Assembly (NCBI RefSeq): GCF_023283885.1
Contig: NZ_JAKILA010000002.1
Span: 283,826 to 347,825, forward strand
Length of the DNA stretch: 64,000 nucleotides
Origin: Shewanella basaltis
GTDB taxonomy: Bacteria > Pseudomonadota > Gammaproteobacteria > Enterobacterales > Shewanellaceae
Reading direction: 5' to 3'
In this document: positions 29,409 through 39,345 of the stretch, one piece after another
Numbering within the stretch: position 1 is the stretch's first letter
Layout: each line of letters opens with the position of its first letter
Translations under genes and position numbers: made by a program
Notes under the pieces: model-generated
What the model was told of the DNA's origin: nothing
Database searches by the model: none
What the model saw: the letters and a program-made list of their open reading frames with translations, nothing else

Positions 29409-31483
29409 TGAGGTTCTCCTTCTGATAAAGTGTCACTAAAAACAAGAGGTGAATGCTTGGTATCGATGAATAATGTGTCGTTAATTACGTCTTGTAGACT
29501 ATGAATAAACGGGGTTAATGACATCGGCACTCTGTGGGTCATTAACTGGGCTAAACATTTTAATAAACTGCTGATGTCGTCAGCGCCTTTAGCATTAACG
29601 GCTAATGCCTGCGCTTGTACCTGGCTTGTTTGTTGGCCAATAATTTTATCGATTAAGGTGGCGGTTTGCCTGTCGGCACCGACCTCAACAAATAAGCGAC
29701 TCCCCTGACTAATCGACTGCTTGATAAGCTGGCTAAAATCCAGTGGATGGCAAAAGGTGTCGGCAATTGACTTGGCAATAGCATGGGATGTTAATTCAAC
29801 TGGCTGTGTTTGGGCGGCCGATAAAAACTGAGTGGCTGTCGGCAAGGCTGCGGCTAGAGGCTGTAAGTAAAACTGTTTTACATCGTCAACAATATTAAGT
29901 GCTGCTGGGGTATGCATTGCAGTGACTCGATTGGCGGCAATACCGCGTTTGCCGGCTTGTTTTAGTAAGGCTTTAATGCTTTCTTCGCAGCCGGCTAACA
30001 CTAAGCTGTCGCCCTGAATAATGGCAATATGAACACGTGGGTAATTGGCTAAATGCGGCCTGATTTCGGCAACCGAGGCGCGGGTCACAAAGCTGTTCCA
30101 CACTATGGGTTGATCATTGGTTAATTGCCAGGCTTGTCTGACACAACGCAGTTCGCCAGCAATGTCTTGATTAAAAATACTGCTGTTTTGGGTGGCGTTA
30201 ATTAAGTGGTGTGGTGCATGCCATACCCCTAAACTGGCCCACATGGCGGCTTCGCCCATTGAGTACCCAAGGGCGAATGCTGGGGTAATGGCAAATTCAT
30301 CCTGCAATATTTTACTGAGCATATAACTTGCGCCCACACCGGCAATGGCAAGCTCGCTCAGGCTCATGTGGCTATTGGTTTTTTCTTGAGTGGCATAAAT
30401 GGCTTGAGTTTGCAGCATTGCGGGGAGGTTGCCCTCAGCCTCTAACTTGGCAAAAACGTGAGGGAACACATGACCGAGCTGGCTAAACATTTGCGGATAA
30501 ACCGTGCCGACACCTGGGTAGACAAAACTGAGCCCTTTGGCACCTAATGGTGAAGCGGTAAAGCAACTGCCTGCAGGTGTTTTGTAGTGAAAGCTTGTGT
30601 TGTTAAGCGTTGAGGCGTTTTGAGTTTGTTGAGTATCAAGTGTCTCAAGCATGGCAGATGCTTCTTGTTGTAAACCGCTTTGACAGGTCGCCATTAATAC
30701 CAAGGCATAAGGCGCTTGCGATTGGTATTGTTGCCATTGTTGGTGGATAAATTTAAGCAGGCCTAGCTCATCGCATGGCTTGCTTAATGCGTCGCAAAGG
30801 GACGTTAATCGTGTGTGTAACTGGGCAATATTTTGTGCTGATAGTGGCAACATTAAGCGGTTTGCGGCCAATAATGGTTTAGCACTCAGTAATTGACTGC
30901 CCTGAGTGAACACGAGCGCGAGTACACCGATGTTACTTGGGTAACACAAGCTGGCCACGCGACTTTGGTGGGCTGGTGTAAACCAATAGTCTTGACTGTT
31001 GGGTATACGTCTACAGGTAATGTCGTTAATCAGTGCGATGAGTGCATTGAGTGCATTATTAGCCTGAGTTAACTCTACCACTTGAGGTTGAGTATGTTGT
31101 CTTTTGGCATGAACCAGTGCCTGATTAATCGCTTGTTCGCTGTTGTCACCACAGCCTATTGCGTTTAAATAAGCATGAGCATGTAAGCCGTTTTTAGCCG
31201 CAGTGATTGCCGGCATAATCCACAGTTTATTGCCCAAACTTACAATATCGCACTGCTGATTGCCAAGCAGGCTTGCCGCGTTGATCAGCACAGCTTCTAA
31301 CGTCTGAGTGCCTATCGCTTGATAGTCTACCGCCAGTTCTGAGAGGGATAAATAGTTTGCTGGTTTGGTATTAGGTGCAGCCAACAACAAGGCCAAGCGC
31401 ATAGGCTTGGCTTGTTGCTGTTTGAGAACAGCTGTTAACGCAGCTTGTTGGTCTGCGGACATCGCATTGACTGAAAGGGTCAC
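29405..31483 (-). CDS. pfaB: PfaB, acyltransferase component of the PUFA synthase
   Basis: 692 residues. The N-terminal half resembles a degenerate ketosynthase-like region. The second half is an acyltransferase with the nucleophile Ser in ALGYSMGEAAMWASLG and a family stretch LSFVYPGVGTVYPQMF. PfaB is regarded as a determinant of the final product (EPA versus DHA). The start is a GTG overlapping the pfaA stop by 4 bases (GTGA), with AAGGA just upstream; an ATG seven codons later is the alternative. The pfaB stop in turn overlaps the pfaC start, so A-B-C are translationally chained. Confidence 0.94.
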   Translation of the reverse strand: MTLSVNAMSADQQAALTAVLKQQQAKPMRLALLLAAPNTKPANYLSLSELAVDYQAIGTQTLEAVLINAASLLGNQQCDIVSLGNKLWIMPAITAAKNGLHAHAYLNAIGCGDNSEQAINQALVHAKRQHTQPQVVELTQANNALNALIALINDITCRRIPNSQDYWFTPAHQSRVASLCYPSNIGVLALVFTQGSQLLSAKPLLAANRLMLPLSAQNIAQLHTRLTSLCDALSKPCDELGLLKFIHQQWQQYQSQAPYALVLMATCQSGLQQEASAMLETLDTQQTQNASTLNNTSFHYKTPAGSCFTASPLGAKGLSFVYPGVGTVYPQMFSQLGHVFPHVFAKLEAEGNLPAMLQTQAIYATQEKTNSHMSLSELAIAGVGASYMLSKILQDEFAITPAFALGYSMGEAAMWASLGVWHAPHHLINATQNSSIFNQDIAGELRCVRQAWQLTNDQPIVWNSFVTRASVAEIRPHLANYPRVHIAIIQGDSLVLAGCEESIKALLKQAGKRGIAANRVTAMHTPAALNIVDDVKQFYLQPLAAALPTATQFLSAAQTQPVELTSHAIAKSIADTFCHPLDFSQLIKQSISQGSRLFVEVGADRQTATLIDKIIGQQTSQVQAQALAVNAKGADDISSLLKCLAQLMTHRVPMSLTPFIHSLQDVINDTLFIDTKHSPLVFSDTLSEGEPH

Positions 31484-34400
31484 ACACTGTCCTTGCTGTG
31501 CTGGTTTGCAGGCTGATTCTCATGCTCATTCTCATGCTGATTCTCATGCTGATTAATAAAGGCCTGATTCAGCGTTTTGCTAATGGTGATTTTAGCCTCA
31601 CGCATTTGACAGCTTAAACGTCCATCTTGATGGTACAAGCTCACATTGGCCACGAGCATTCTGCCGCTGTGTTTTATCACCTCAAGTTGAATGTAGCCCT
31701 GATCGCCGCTAGCAAATGGCGCCACAGTGATAAATTGCCCCATTGATGATGGCAAACTGGCGGCATCGTATTTAAGCCTTGCCCAAACCAACATGGCCTG
31801 CAATAGCAAGTCTTCGGCAAATATTTGGCTACCACCGGAGACTGCCGACGGTGCAAAGCCTGGACAGTCGTTAGGGTTAATTTGCGCTAACTGAACCTGA
31901 CACACGAGTTGCTCATCATCAAAGCTCAATACTTGCTTAATACCCTGCAAACGCGGCCCATGGAACAAGGTGCCGTTTTGATACAAGGTGTTGCCAGCGT
32001 GTATTGCGGGTATCTGCGCTAGTTTTTGCAGCACGGTTGCCGGTAACGATGACTGAGCAACCGCGGTGGGCGTTAGCGCGTCATTGACGACTAATGTTGC
32101 TTGATATTGTGGCTTCATCGCTGCGTCTGGCTCATTTAACGTCCTGCTTGAGATTAGCGCGTTCAAGCCCGCGCCAGTTTGGGTGAGTTGCAGTTGCAGT
32201 AAATGGGCTTGGTCGGTGTCAAAAATAATCCCTTTAAGCAATTTATAGTCAGCAATACTCACTGGCACATGGCACAAGGTTTGCGCGGTTTCACGCATCC
32301 ACTGAATCGCACACACTGTTGGCAACACTGGGTTGCCGGCAATGCGGTGATCGTTTACAAATACAAGCTCATTAGGTTGCAGTACCCGAGTCACCGTAAC
32401 GGTTTGGGTGTCAGCAGCCAAATATGGTGCAGAAAACGTCAGCGAACCCTCTGCGTGTGGCAAAGTGTTCGCATTAGGCTTTTTTGCAGTTGTATCCTGT
32501 GTGGCCGAGCCTTGCATGTCTGAACCAATCAGCATCTGCACGCTTTGCGGGCTTAATAAGCTGTGAGCAAATAAGTTAGCGCCTGCTTGCAGTGGAATTA
32601 CGTATACACCACGTTCAACAAACATCTTTTTCAGCGCTGAGCTCACCATGCCACCATCCCACGGGCCCCAGTTAAAGCTCATGACTTTGGCTTGGGGTAA
32701 TTGGGCGGCCAATTTTAATGCGGTTTTATTGAGAATTTCATTCGACATCGCATAGTCGCTTTGACCTGTGTTGCCATAAAACCCAGCCGCCGACGAGAAC
32801 ATAGCGACTAACTTGATGTGCTGTGGATCAAGTGCGTTAATGATACTTGCTACGCCAGTCACCTTGGTGCTGTACACCCGATTTAGTTCATCCAATGTTT
32901 TGTCTTGAATGTGTTTATCTGCCAATACCCCCGCGCCATGAATGACGCCATTGATGACTCGGTTTTTACCGTTAGTATCGGTTAATGCTGCAAGTGCGGC
33001 TTTAACGGCATCTGGGTTGCTAACATCCATTGCCACATATTGGGCACTGGCGCCCACTTGAGTAAATGCGCTTAAGGCTCGGTCAATCTCTAAGCTACTT
33101 TGTACTGGCCACACTAAGGCATCAATTTGCTTTGGTGTGGGTTTTTCGCCTTGGGATTGAATGTAACTAATGGCGGCAGCTTTAAGCTCTGAGGCTTGTT
33201 TGCCTTGGGCCCAAGCTGGCATGTTTTTACCTAGGTGCTGACTGCGACCGGCAAGTACAAAGTGCGATTGGCATTGCTTGGCTAAGGTGAGTGCACATTC
33301 AAACGTGACACCTTTTGCGCCACCAGTGACTAATAGTGTGTCTTGTTGGGTTAACACTGCAGCAGGGTAGTGCGAGGTGTCGGTTTTTGCTGCAACCAAT
33401 GTTGCGCGCCCTTGCGGGCTTATGCCCACTTCGGTAAGCCGTTTAGCATTGGGCGCTGCAGCATTAACATCAAACAGCTCAGCAATAATGGCATTGGCAA
33501 AGGTTTTGGCGTCAATGTCATTGGCGATATCAAGCGCGCGGCAAAATACATTTGGCCATTCATGGCTTAGTGTTTTGGTTAGCCCAGACAAGGCTGCTTG
33601 GTTTAATTCTGCTTTGCTGAGTGCTGCGCTATTAAGGTAGCCAAAGCCACCATCAATACGGCTTACGGTCACGTAACTTAAGCGTGATTGCAGTGGTTTT
33701 GAAAATTCAGCATGCAGATGTTTCGCCCATAAAAAGGCGTTATCAACAGCGGCTTTTGCTGCCACATTACAACTGACTAAATCTTTGCTATTTGCGTTAA
33801 ACTGTGGTTGTAAATGCACAAAGCCCGCAATAGGGTGCGTTGCCGTAATTGCCTTAATGACCTTGGCAATTTCGGCATCATCAATGCTGCTAAGTGTATA
33901 GCTGCTAATGTCACTGCTTAATGGTGAGTGAGCAACGCTGATGGTGTCTGGATTGCGAATAACAGCGACGGTTAAGCCTTTGGCATGGAGTTTTTCAGCA
34001 AGTACACCGGCATTATGACCGTCATCTGTGATGACAATGCAGCTGTCTGTTGAATAACATGCTTCTAGTTTATCCGCCGCTGGCAACTTTTTTAGCGCGA
34101 CCCCACTGTGTGGTGGTAATGCTGATGTGTCTACAAGGGGTGGCGTTGGCGCAGTAGTGATGCTCGCAGCAGGCATGCCGAGTTGACCTTGCATATAGCT
34201 GACGATTTCGCCCAATGTGCGGCACTCGGCTAAATCTTCTGGACTCAGTTCAGGTAAGCCCGGCAATTCATCTTGTACTGTGCCTAAAATCTCCACGCGC
34301 TTGATTGAGTCGATACCCAAATCAGCTTCCATGTCCATGGTGAGCTCGAGCATTTCGGCTGGGTAACCGGTTTTATCGGCTACTACTGTCATCATGGTAT

Positions 34401-37400
34401 TGAGCACTGTTTGTGCGCTTAAGCCTGATGCTGGCGCTGATGTTTGAGCCGTTGATGCGATTGGCGAAACTGATAATTTAGATTGCATATAGTCAACAAT
34501 CTCGCCTAATGTGCGGCACTCGGCTAAATCTTCCGGGTTGAGTTCTGGTAAACCCGGCAATTCATCTTGTACTGTACCTAAAATCTCGACGCGCTTGATT
34601 GAATCGATACCTAAATCGGCTTCCATGTCCATGGTGAGCTCGAGCATTTCGGCTGGGTAACCGGTTTTATCGGCCACTACTGTCATCATGGTATTGAGCA
34701 CAGTTTGTGCGCTTAAGCCTGATGTTGGCAATGATGTTGGCGCTGATGTTTGATTAGACGCTTGGACAGCTGCAGTCACTGGCGCTGCTGACGCAGTTGA
34801 GGCTGATAGGGTTGATTGCATGTAATCAACAATCTCGCCTAGGGTGCGACACTCGGCTAAATCTTCTGGGCTGAGTTCAGGTAAGCCCGGCAATTCATCT
34901 TGCACTGTGCCTAAAATCTCCACGCGCTTGATTGAATCGATACCTAAATCGGCTTCCATGTCCATGCTAAGTTCAAGCATTTCGGTTGGGTAACCGGTTT
35001 TATCGGCCACTACTGTCATCATGGTTAGCTGCACGGTTTGTGCGCTTAAGCCTGATGTTGGCGCTGATGTTGGCACAGATGTTTGATTAGACGCTTGGGC
35101 AGGGGCTGCTTCTGTTGCTTGCGCTGCTGACGCAGTTGAAGCTGACAAGGTTGATTGCATGTAATCTACAATCTCGCCCAATGTGCGACACTCGGCTAAA
35201 TCTTCTGGGCTAAGTTCAGGTAAGCCCGGCAATTCATCTTGCACTGTGCCTAAAATCTCCACGCGCTTGATTGAATCGATACCTAAATCGGCTTCCATGT
35301 CCATGGTGAGCTCGAGCATTTCGGCTGGGTAACCGGTTTTATCGGCCACGACTGCCATCATGGTATTGAGCACTGCTTGTGCGCTTAAGCCTGATGTTGG
35401 CACAGATGTTTGAGCGGGTGTTGTTTGCATTGTTGGCGCTTGAACTGCTGCTGACGCAGTTGAGGCTGATAGGGTTGATTGCATGTAATCAACAATCTCG
35501 CCTAGGGTGCGACACTCGGCTAAATCTTCTGGGCTGAGTTCAGGCAGGCCCGGCAATTCATCTTGCACTGTGCCTAAAATCTCCACGCGCTTGATTGAAT
35601 CGATACCTAAATCGGCTTCCATGTCCATGCTAAGTTCAAGCATTTCGGTTGGGTAACCGGTTTTATCGGCCACGACTGTCATCATGGTTAGCTGCACGGT
35701 TTCTGCTGATAAACCTGTTGATGCACTGCTAACGGCTGTAGGTTGAGCGACCTGAGCAATAGGCTCTGGAGTAACTGGCGCGGGTGTCGGTGCTGGCGTG
35801 ACAGTCGCTGGCGCAGCTTGAGTCATCACGGGTGTTTGGGGCGCTGTAACCATTTGTGGCGCGGCTACCATCTGTTGAGCTGCAAGGGTGTTGGTAAGCG
35901 TCGTTGCAGGGGTTGCAGATGCTTGTCCTTGTAACATCGCCAATGCTGCCTGACTCGTTTGCGCCTGTAGCGTTAAAAATTGGGTGTGGCTTTGCAGGGT
36001 TTGCGCCTGATGCTGGTGGAATAACTCCATCGAACGTTGCAAGCTTTCTGGGATCGCAACTCCAGATGATGCCATTTGCGCCTGGGCTGTCATCAAGCTA
36101 TTAAACGTATCGCCATATTGTTGAGGAATGGCTAAAAACTGCTGATGCAACGTCGCGGTTTGTTGCTGGGCGGCAAAAAAAGCACTTAAACTGTCATTGC
36201 TGACGGCGTTATTAGCTTGTGCACTTGTTTGACTCGCGTGTGCTGGCTGTGCTGTAGTCGCTTGAGCAACAGGCGCTTGCGCAGATGCTGCAGGCGTACT
36301 CGGCACTTCAACATATTCGGTTTTGATCACTTGTTTTTCCACTATTTTTTCCACAATTTTCTCAACAGGCACTTCGACCGTCTTACTGGTTACTTGGCCT
36401 TGTTGTAATGATTTTTGCATTTTACTTTGGGTGGCAGGGCTGATGTAGTTTTGTGCTGTCAGCTTAACGTTCATTGGCGACACGTTGGCCAGCTCTGCTA
36501 TAGGTGCTTGGTAAGGATCCACCTCAGACAGTGGTAAACCTAATACTGCTAATTGGATTGCAGCTTGGCGTAATTGAGTATCACTGCTGCCTTTAGGGTT
36601 AGGGTTTAGGCTAACGACACTGACAGTTTCTGGCTTGTTACCTAACGTTGCCTCAACCAGTTTTTGTAAAATATTTTTTGGCCCAAACTCAACAAATACT
36701 CGGGCGCCAGCGTCATACATGGCAACCAATTGCTCACTAAAGCGTACCGACTGCAGCATATGCTCGCTAAAGGCGGTTTGAATGGCTTTACCATTACTTG
36801 GGTAAAGCTTGCCAGTACCGTTGGCGAACAACGCCACTTTAGGCTTAGCAAATTTAACCTTGCTAATGGCCTTAGCAAAAGGCTGCTGAGCATGGCCCAC
36901 TAATGGTGTATGGAATGCGCCTGATACCGGTAATGCAATGGCTTTAAACCCTAACTCAGCAGTAACGGCTTTAGCTGCCTCTGCGCAAGCTTCAGTTGGG
37001 CCTGCAATCACCAATTGTGTTGGTGCATTGTAGTTAGCCACTTTTACGCCATCAAAGGCACTAATACAGCTTTCAAGCTGGTTTACACCTTGCTCAGTTG
37101 CTTGTGGCGGCACAATAATGGCGTACATGGCGCCAGGGTCTTGATCGGCGGGCGTGGCAGCCATGGCCTGACCGCGAGCAAAGGCCAATTGATAATAATC
37201 AGCTTGGCTAATCACCCCCGCTGCACACAAGGCAGATAGCTCACCAAAACTGTGGCCGGCGACCATGTCAGGGCTAAAACCAGCTTGAGTGAATAGTGTA
37301 TATTGGCCCATGCTTACGGCACCAATGGCGCTTTGGGCATAAGCAGTATTGGTTAGTGCCGCTTGTTGTGCGGCAATGTCTTGTGCTTCAAAAGCCGGAA

Positions 37401-39345
37401 TAGGGTACATAATTTGCGACAATGGCGTTTGTTTATGCTGGGCAAACACTTTGTCTGCCTGCATTAACTGCTGGCGCATTTCAGGGTAAAAACACGCAAG
37501 CTCAGTCGCCATGTTAACGTATTGTGCCCCTTGGCCTGCAAACAAGGCTGCCACCTTAGGTGCGGTATTGTTATTGCCTAAACTTGCACTGCGATAACTT
37601 GCGCCAGAGGGTAATTGCCAGTTATCGGCATCATTGTTGGTTAACTGGTTAAGGGCTTGAGTGAGCTGCACAGTTAGGTCGGCAATTGAGGCCACAACTA
37701 AGCCTAATCGGGCCGATGTTGGCGCAACTTGAGCAATAGCAAAACGTTGCCCAAGCTTTTGCAGTGCCAACTCTTGGGCGTTCGCCTGGCTGATATCAAT
37801 CGCATTAACCTCTGCTTGCAATTGAGTCAGTTTACCTTGCAGTTCAGCCTTGTTATCTGCACTTATCAGCAAGCTTTGCGGCACCGTGCGTTGACGATAT
37901 TTGTCATTGCGGGCATGATCTTGGCGATATTCTTCTAATACAATGTGGAAGTTAGTACCACCAAAGCCAAACGAGCTGATACCTGCTCTGCGTGGGGTGT
38001 CGTCAGGGCGAGGTAACCAAGGACGCGTTTCGGTATTAAGATAAAACGGTGAATCACTGATGCCCAGCTTAGGGTGTGGTTTGCTGACGTTAATCGTTGG
38101 TGGCAATACTTTGTGGTGCAACGCCAAGGCCACTTTAATGACTCCGGCTGTGCCAGCGGTAGACTTAGTGTGACCGACTTGAGACTTGACCGAGCCAAGT
38201 GCAATATGCTGTTGAGCGTCATTATCTTCAGCAAATACTGACTTTAAGCCGTTAAACTCAGCCACATCACCTGCTGCGGTGCCTGTACCGTGCGCTTCAA
38301 TAAGGCCGACAGTGTGCGGCGCAAAGCCTGCGTCGTCGTAAGCGCGTTTTAATGCTTTAGCCTGGCCTTCTGGCCTTGGAGCATAAATGCTCTTAAATTT
38401 ACCGTCAGATGATGAGCCAATACCTTTAATTACCGCATAAATTTTATCGCCATCACGTTCAGCATCGTCAAGGCGCTTTATGGCGATCATGCCAATGCCT
38501 TCGCCGATCATCATGCCTTTTGAGTCGATATCAAAAGGTTGGATAGTGTCGTTAGTGGTAAACGCTGGGGTTTTTGAAAAGCTCATATACATTGACGGCG
38601 AGTTGTCGGTACACACACCGCCAGTGATCATCATGTCACTGCGCCCTTCAACCAGTTCGGTAATCGCCATACGCATGGCAGCAAGTGAGCCTGCACAAGC
38701 GGCATCGACAACACAGTTCATGCCGCCTAGGTCAAAACGGTTAGCAATACGCCCAGCAATTACGTTGCCAAGCGACCCCGGGAATGAATTTTCTTCCCAG
38801 TGGATATATTGGTCTTGAAACTTTTTAATCAGCATTTCGCTGTCTGCGTCACTAATCCCGCTGTTTTTGAATACTTTTTTTAGTACCGGGTATTGCAAGC
38901 GACTGCTTAAACTGTGGTTAATTTTTTGGCCGCCGCCCACACCAAGGGTGATACCGATGCGGTCGGTATCGTATTGTGCATCAACGCCTGCGTCGGCTAA
39001 CACTTCTTTGGCAACGACCAATGACAATAATTGCGAGGTGTCGGTTAATTCTAAAATATTAGGCGGCAGGCCAAATTCCATTGGATTGAAATCAACTTCA
39101 GGTAAAAAACCGCCACGCTTACAATAGCTTTTATCTGGCGCAGATTTATCGGCATCGTAGTAATCGTCGGCGTTCCAGTGACTGTCTGGAATATCGACAA
39201 TGGCATCGATTTTTTCGCTGATTAAATCCCAAAATTTATTCAGGTAACGCGAATTGGCAAATATGCTCGCCATACCGACGATGGCGACAGGCATGTCTTT
39301 TAAGCGCTTGTTGAGGCGTTTATCTTGATGACTGGATTGGCTCAT
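31480..39345 (-). CDS. pfaA: PfaA, multidomain PUFA synthase (KS-MAT-5xACP-KR-DH-like)
   Basis: 2621 residues. The ketosynthase has Cys217 (VVDAACAGSLAAM) and EAHGTGTAAGD. The malonyl-CoA acyltransferase has GHSFGELSALCAAG near residue 697. A VEKIVEKIVEKQV linker and a Gln/Ala-rich stretch lead to five acyl carrier domains, with LGIDSIKRVEI phosphopantetheine serines at about 1250, 1358, 1471, 1582 and 1680. The ketoreductase follows (LLVTGGAKGVTFECA near 2007, catalytic Tyr in GQSDYAMSNE), then a dehydratase-like region starting NDHRIAGNPVLPTV. Five ACPs fits EPA producers, though ACP number varies. The C-terminus ends in a low-complexity His-Glu-Asn repeat. Start ATG has GGAGA upstream and overlaps pfaR. 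Confidence 0.97.
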   Translation of the reverse strand: MSQSSHQDKRLNKRLKDMPVAIVGMASIFANSRYLNKFWDLISEKIDAIVDIPDSHWNADDYYDADKSAPDKSYCKRGGFLPEVDFNPMEFGLPPNILELTDTSQLLSLVVAKEVLADAGVDAQYDTDRIGITLGVGGGQKINHSLSSRLQYPVLKKVFKNSGISDADSEMLIKKFQDQYIHWEENSFPGSLGNVIAGRIANRFDLGGMNCVVDAACAGSLAAMRMAITELVEGRSDMMITGGVCTDNSPSMYMSFSKTPAFTTNDTIQPFDIDSKGMMIGEGIGMIAIKRLDDAERDGDKIYAVIKGIGSSSDGKFKSIYAPRPEGQAKALKRAYDDAGFAPHTVGLIEAHGTGTAAGDVAEFNGLKSVFAEDNDAQQHIALGSVKSQVGHTKSTAGTAGVIKVALALHHKVLPPTINVSKPHPKLGISDSPFYLNTETRPWLPRPDDTPRRAGISSFGFGGTNFHIVLEEYRQDHARNDKYRQRTVPQSLLISADNKAELQGKLTQLQAEVNAIDISQANAQELALQKLGQRFAIAQVAPTSARLGLVVASIADLTVQLTQALNQLTNNDADNWQLPSGASYRSASLGNNNTAPKVAALFAGQGAQYVNMATELACFYPEMRQQLMQADKVFAQHKQTPLSQIMYPIPAFEAQDIAAQQAALTNTAYAQSAIGAVSMGQYTLFTQAGFSPDMVAGHSFGELSALCAAGVISQADYYQLAFARGQAMAATPADQDPGAMYAIIVPPQATEQGVNQLESCISAFDGVKVANYNAPTQLVIAGPTEACAEAAKAVTAELGFKAIALPVSGAFHTPLVGHAQQPFAKAISKVKFAKPKVALFANGTGKLYPSNGKAIQTAFSEHMLQSVRFSEQLVAMYDAGARVFVEFGPKNILQKLVEATLGNKPETVSVVSLNPNPKGSSDTQLRQAAIQLAVLGLPLSEVDPYQAPIAELANVSPMNVKLTAQNYISPATQSKMQKSLQQGQVTSKTVEVPVEKIVEKIVEKQVIKTEYVEVPSTPAASAQAPVAQATTAQPAHASQTSAQANNAVSNDSLSAFFAAQQQTATLHQQFLAIPQQYGDTFNSLMTAQAQMASSGVAIPESLQRSMELFHQHQAQTLQSHTQFLTLQAQTSQAALAMLQGQASATPATTLTNTLAAQQMVAAPQMVTAPQTPVMTQAAPATVTPAPTPAPVTPEPIAQVAQPTAVSSASTGLSAETVQLTMMTVVADKTGYPTEMLELSMDMEADLGIDSIKRVEILGTVQDELPGLPELSPEDLAECRTLGEIVDYMQSTLSASTASAAVQAPTMQTTPAQTSVPTSGLSAQAVLNTMMAVVADKTGYPAEMLELTMDMEADLGIDSIKRVEILGTVQDELPGLPELSPEDLAECRTLGEIVDYMQSTLSASTASAAQATEAAPAQASNQTSVPTSAPTSGLSAQTVQLTMMTVVADKTGYPTEMLELSMDMEADLGIDSIKRVEILGTVQDELPGLPELSPEDLAECRTLGEIVDYMQSTLSASTASAAPVTAAVQASNQTSAPTSLPTSGLSAQTVLNTMMTVVADKTGYPAEMLELTMDMEADLGIDSIKRVEILGTVQDELPGLPELNPEDLAECRTLGEIVDYMQSKLSVSPIASTAQTSAPASGLSAQTVLNTMMTVVADKTGYPAEMLELTMDMEADLGIDSIKRVEILGTVQDELPGLPELSPEDLAECRTLGEIVSYMQGQLGMPAASITTAPTPPLVDTSALPPHSGVALKKLPAADKLEACYSTDSCIVITDDGHNAGVLAEKLHAKGLTVAVIRNPDTISVAHSPLSSDISSYTLSSIDDAEIAKVIKAITATHPIAGFVHLQPQFNANSKDLVSCNVAAKAAVDNAFLWAKHLHAEFSKPLQSRLSYVTVSRIDGGFGYLNSAALSKAELNQAALSGLTKTLSHEWPNVFCRALDIANDIDAKTFANAIIAELFDVNAAAPNAKRLTEVGISPQGRATLVAAKTDTSHYPAAVLTQQDTLLVTGGAKGVTFECALTLAKQCQSHFVLAGRSQHLGKNMPAWAQGKQASELKAAAISYIQSQGEKPTPKQIDALVWPVQSSLEIDRALSAFTQVGASAQYVAMDVSNPDAVKAALAALTDTNGKNRVINGVIHGAGVLADKHIQDKTLDELNRVYSTKVTGVASIINALDPQHIKLVAMFSSAAGFYGNTGQSDYAMSNEILNKTALKLAAQLPQAKVMSFNWGPWDGGMVSSALKKMFVERGVYVIPLQAGANLFAHSLLSPQSVQMLIGSDMQGSATQDTTAKKPNANTLPHAEGSLTFSAPYLAADTQTVTVTRVLQPNELVFVNDHRIAGNPVLPTVCAIQWMRETAQTLCHVPVSIADYKLLKGIIFDTDQAHLLQLQLTQTGAGLNALISSRTLNEPDAAMKPQYQATLVVNDALTPTAVAQSSLPATVLQKLAQIPAIHAGNTLYQNGTLFHGPRLQGIKQVLSFDDEQLVCQVQLAQINPNDCPGFAPSAVSGGSQIFAEDLLLQAMLVWARLKYDAASLPSSMGQFITVAPFASGDQGYIQLEVIKHSGRMLVANVSLYHQDGRLSCQMREAKITISKTLNQAFINQHENQHENEHENQPANQHSKDSV
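31515..31550 (-). repeat. 12-base tandem repeat in the 3' end of pfaA
   Basis: Three 12-base units of the GATTCTCATGCT type (one with C for the first G), then a partial unit. On the minus strand they encode a QHENQHENEHEN-like tail of PfaA just before the stop that overlaps pfaB. Being in frame (12 bases), unit gain or loss would only change tail length. Confidence 0.85.
34170..35740 (-). repeat. Five tandem ACP-encoding repeats in pfaA
   Basis: Five units 98 to 113 codons apart, each encoding MMxVVADKTGYPxEMLEL, MDMEADLGIDSIKRVEILG, and an acidic DELPGLPEL segment. The ~70-codon ACP cores are nearly identical at the DNA level, while Pro/Ala/Thr/Ser linkers vary. Two ACP subtypes alternate: Thr/Ser (TEMLELS) in units 1 and 3, Ala/Thr (AEMLELT) in units 2, 4 and 5. 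Confidence 0.93.

Noticed and set aside
34170..35740. Tandem repeats as a mobile or satellite element
   Set aside because: They are in frame and encode the five ACP domains of PfaA.
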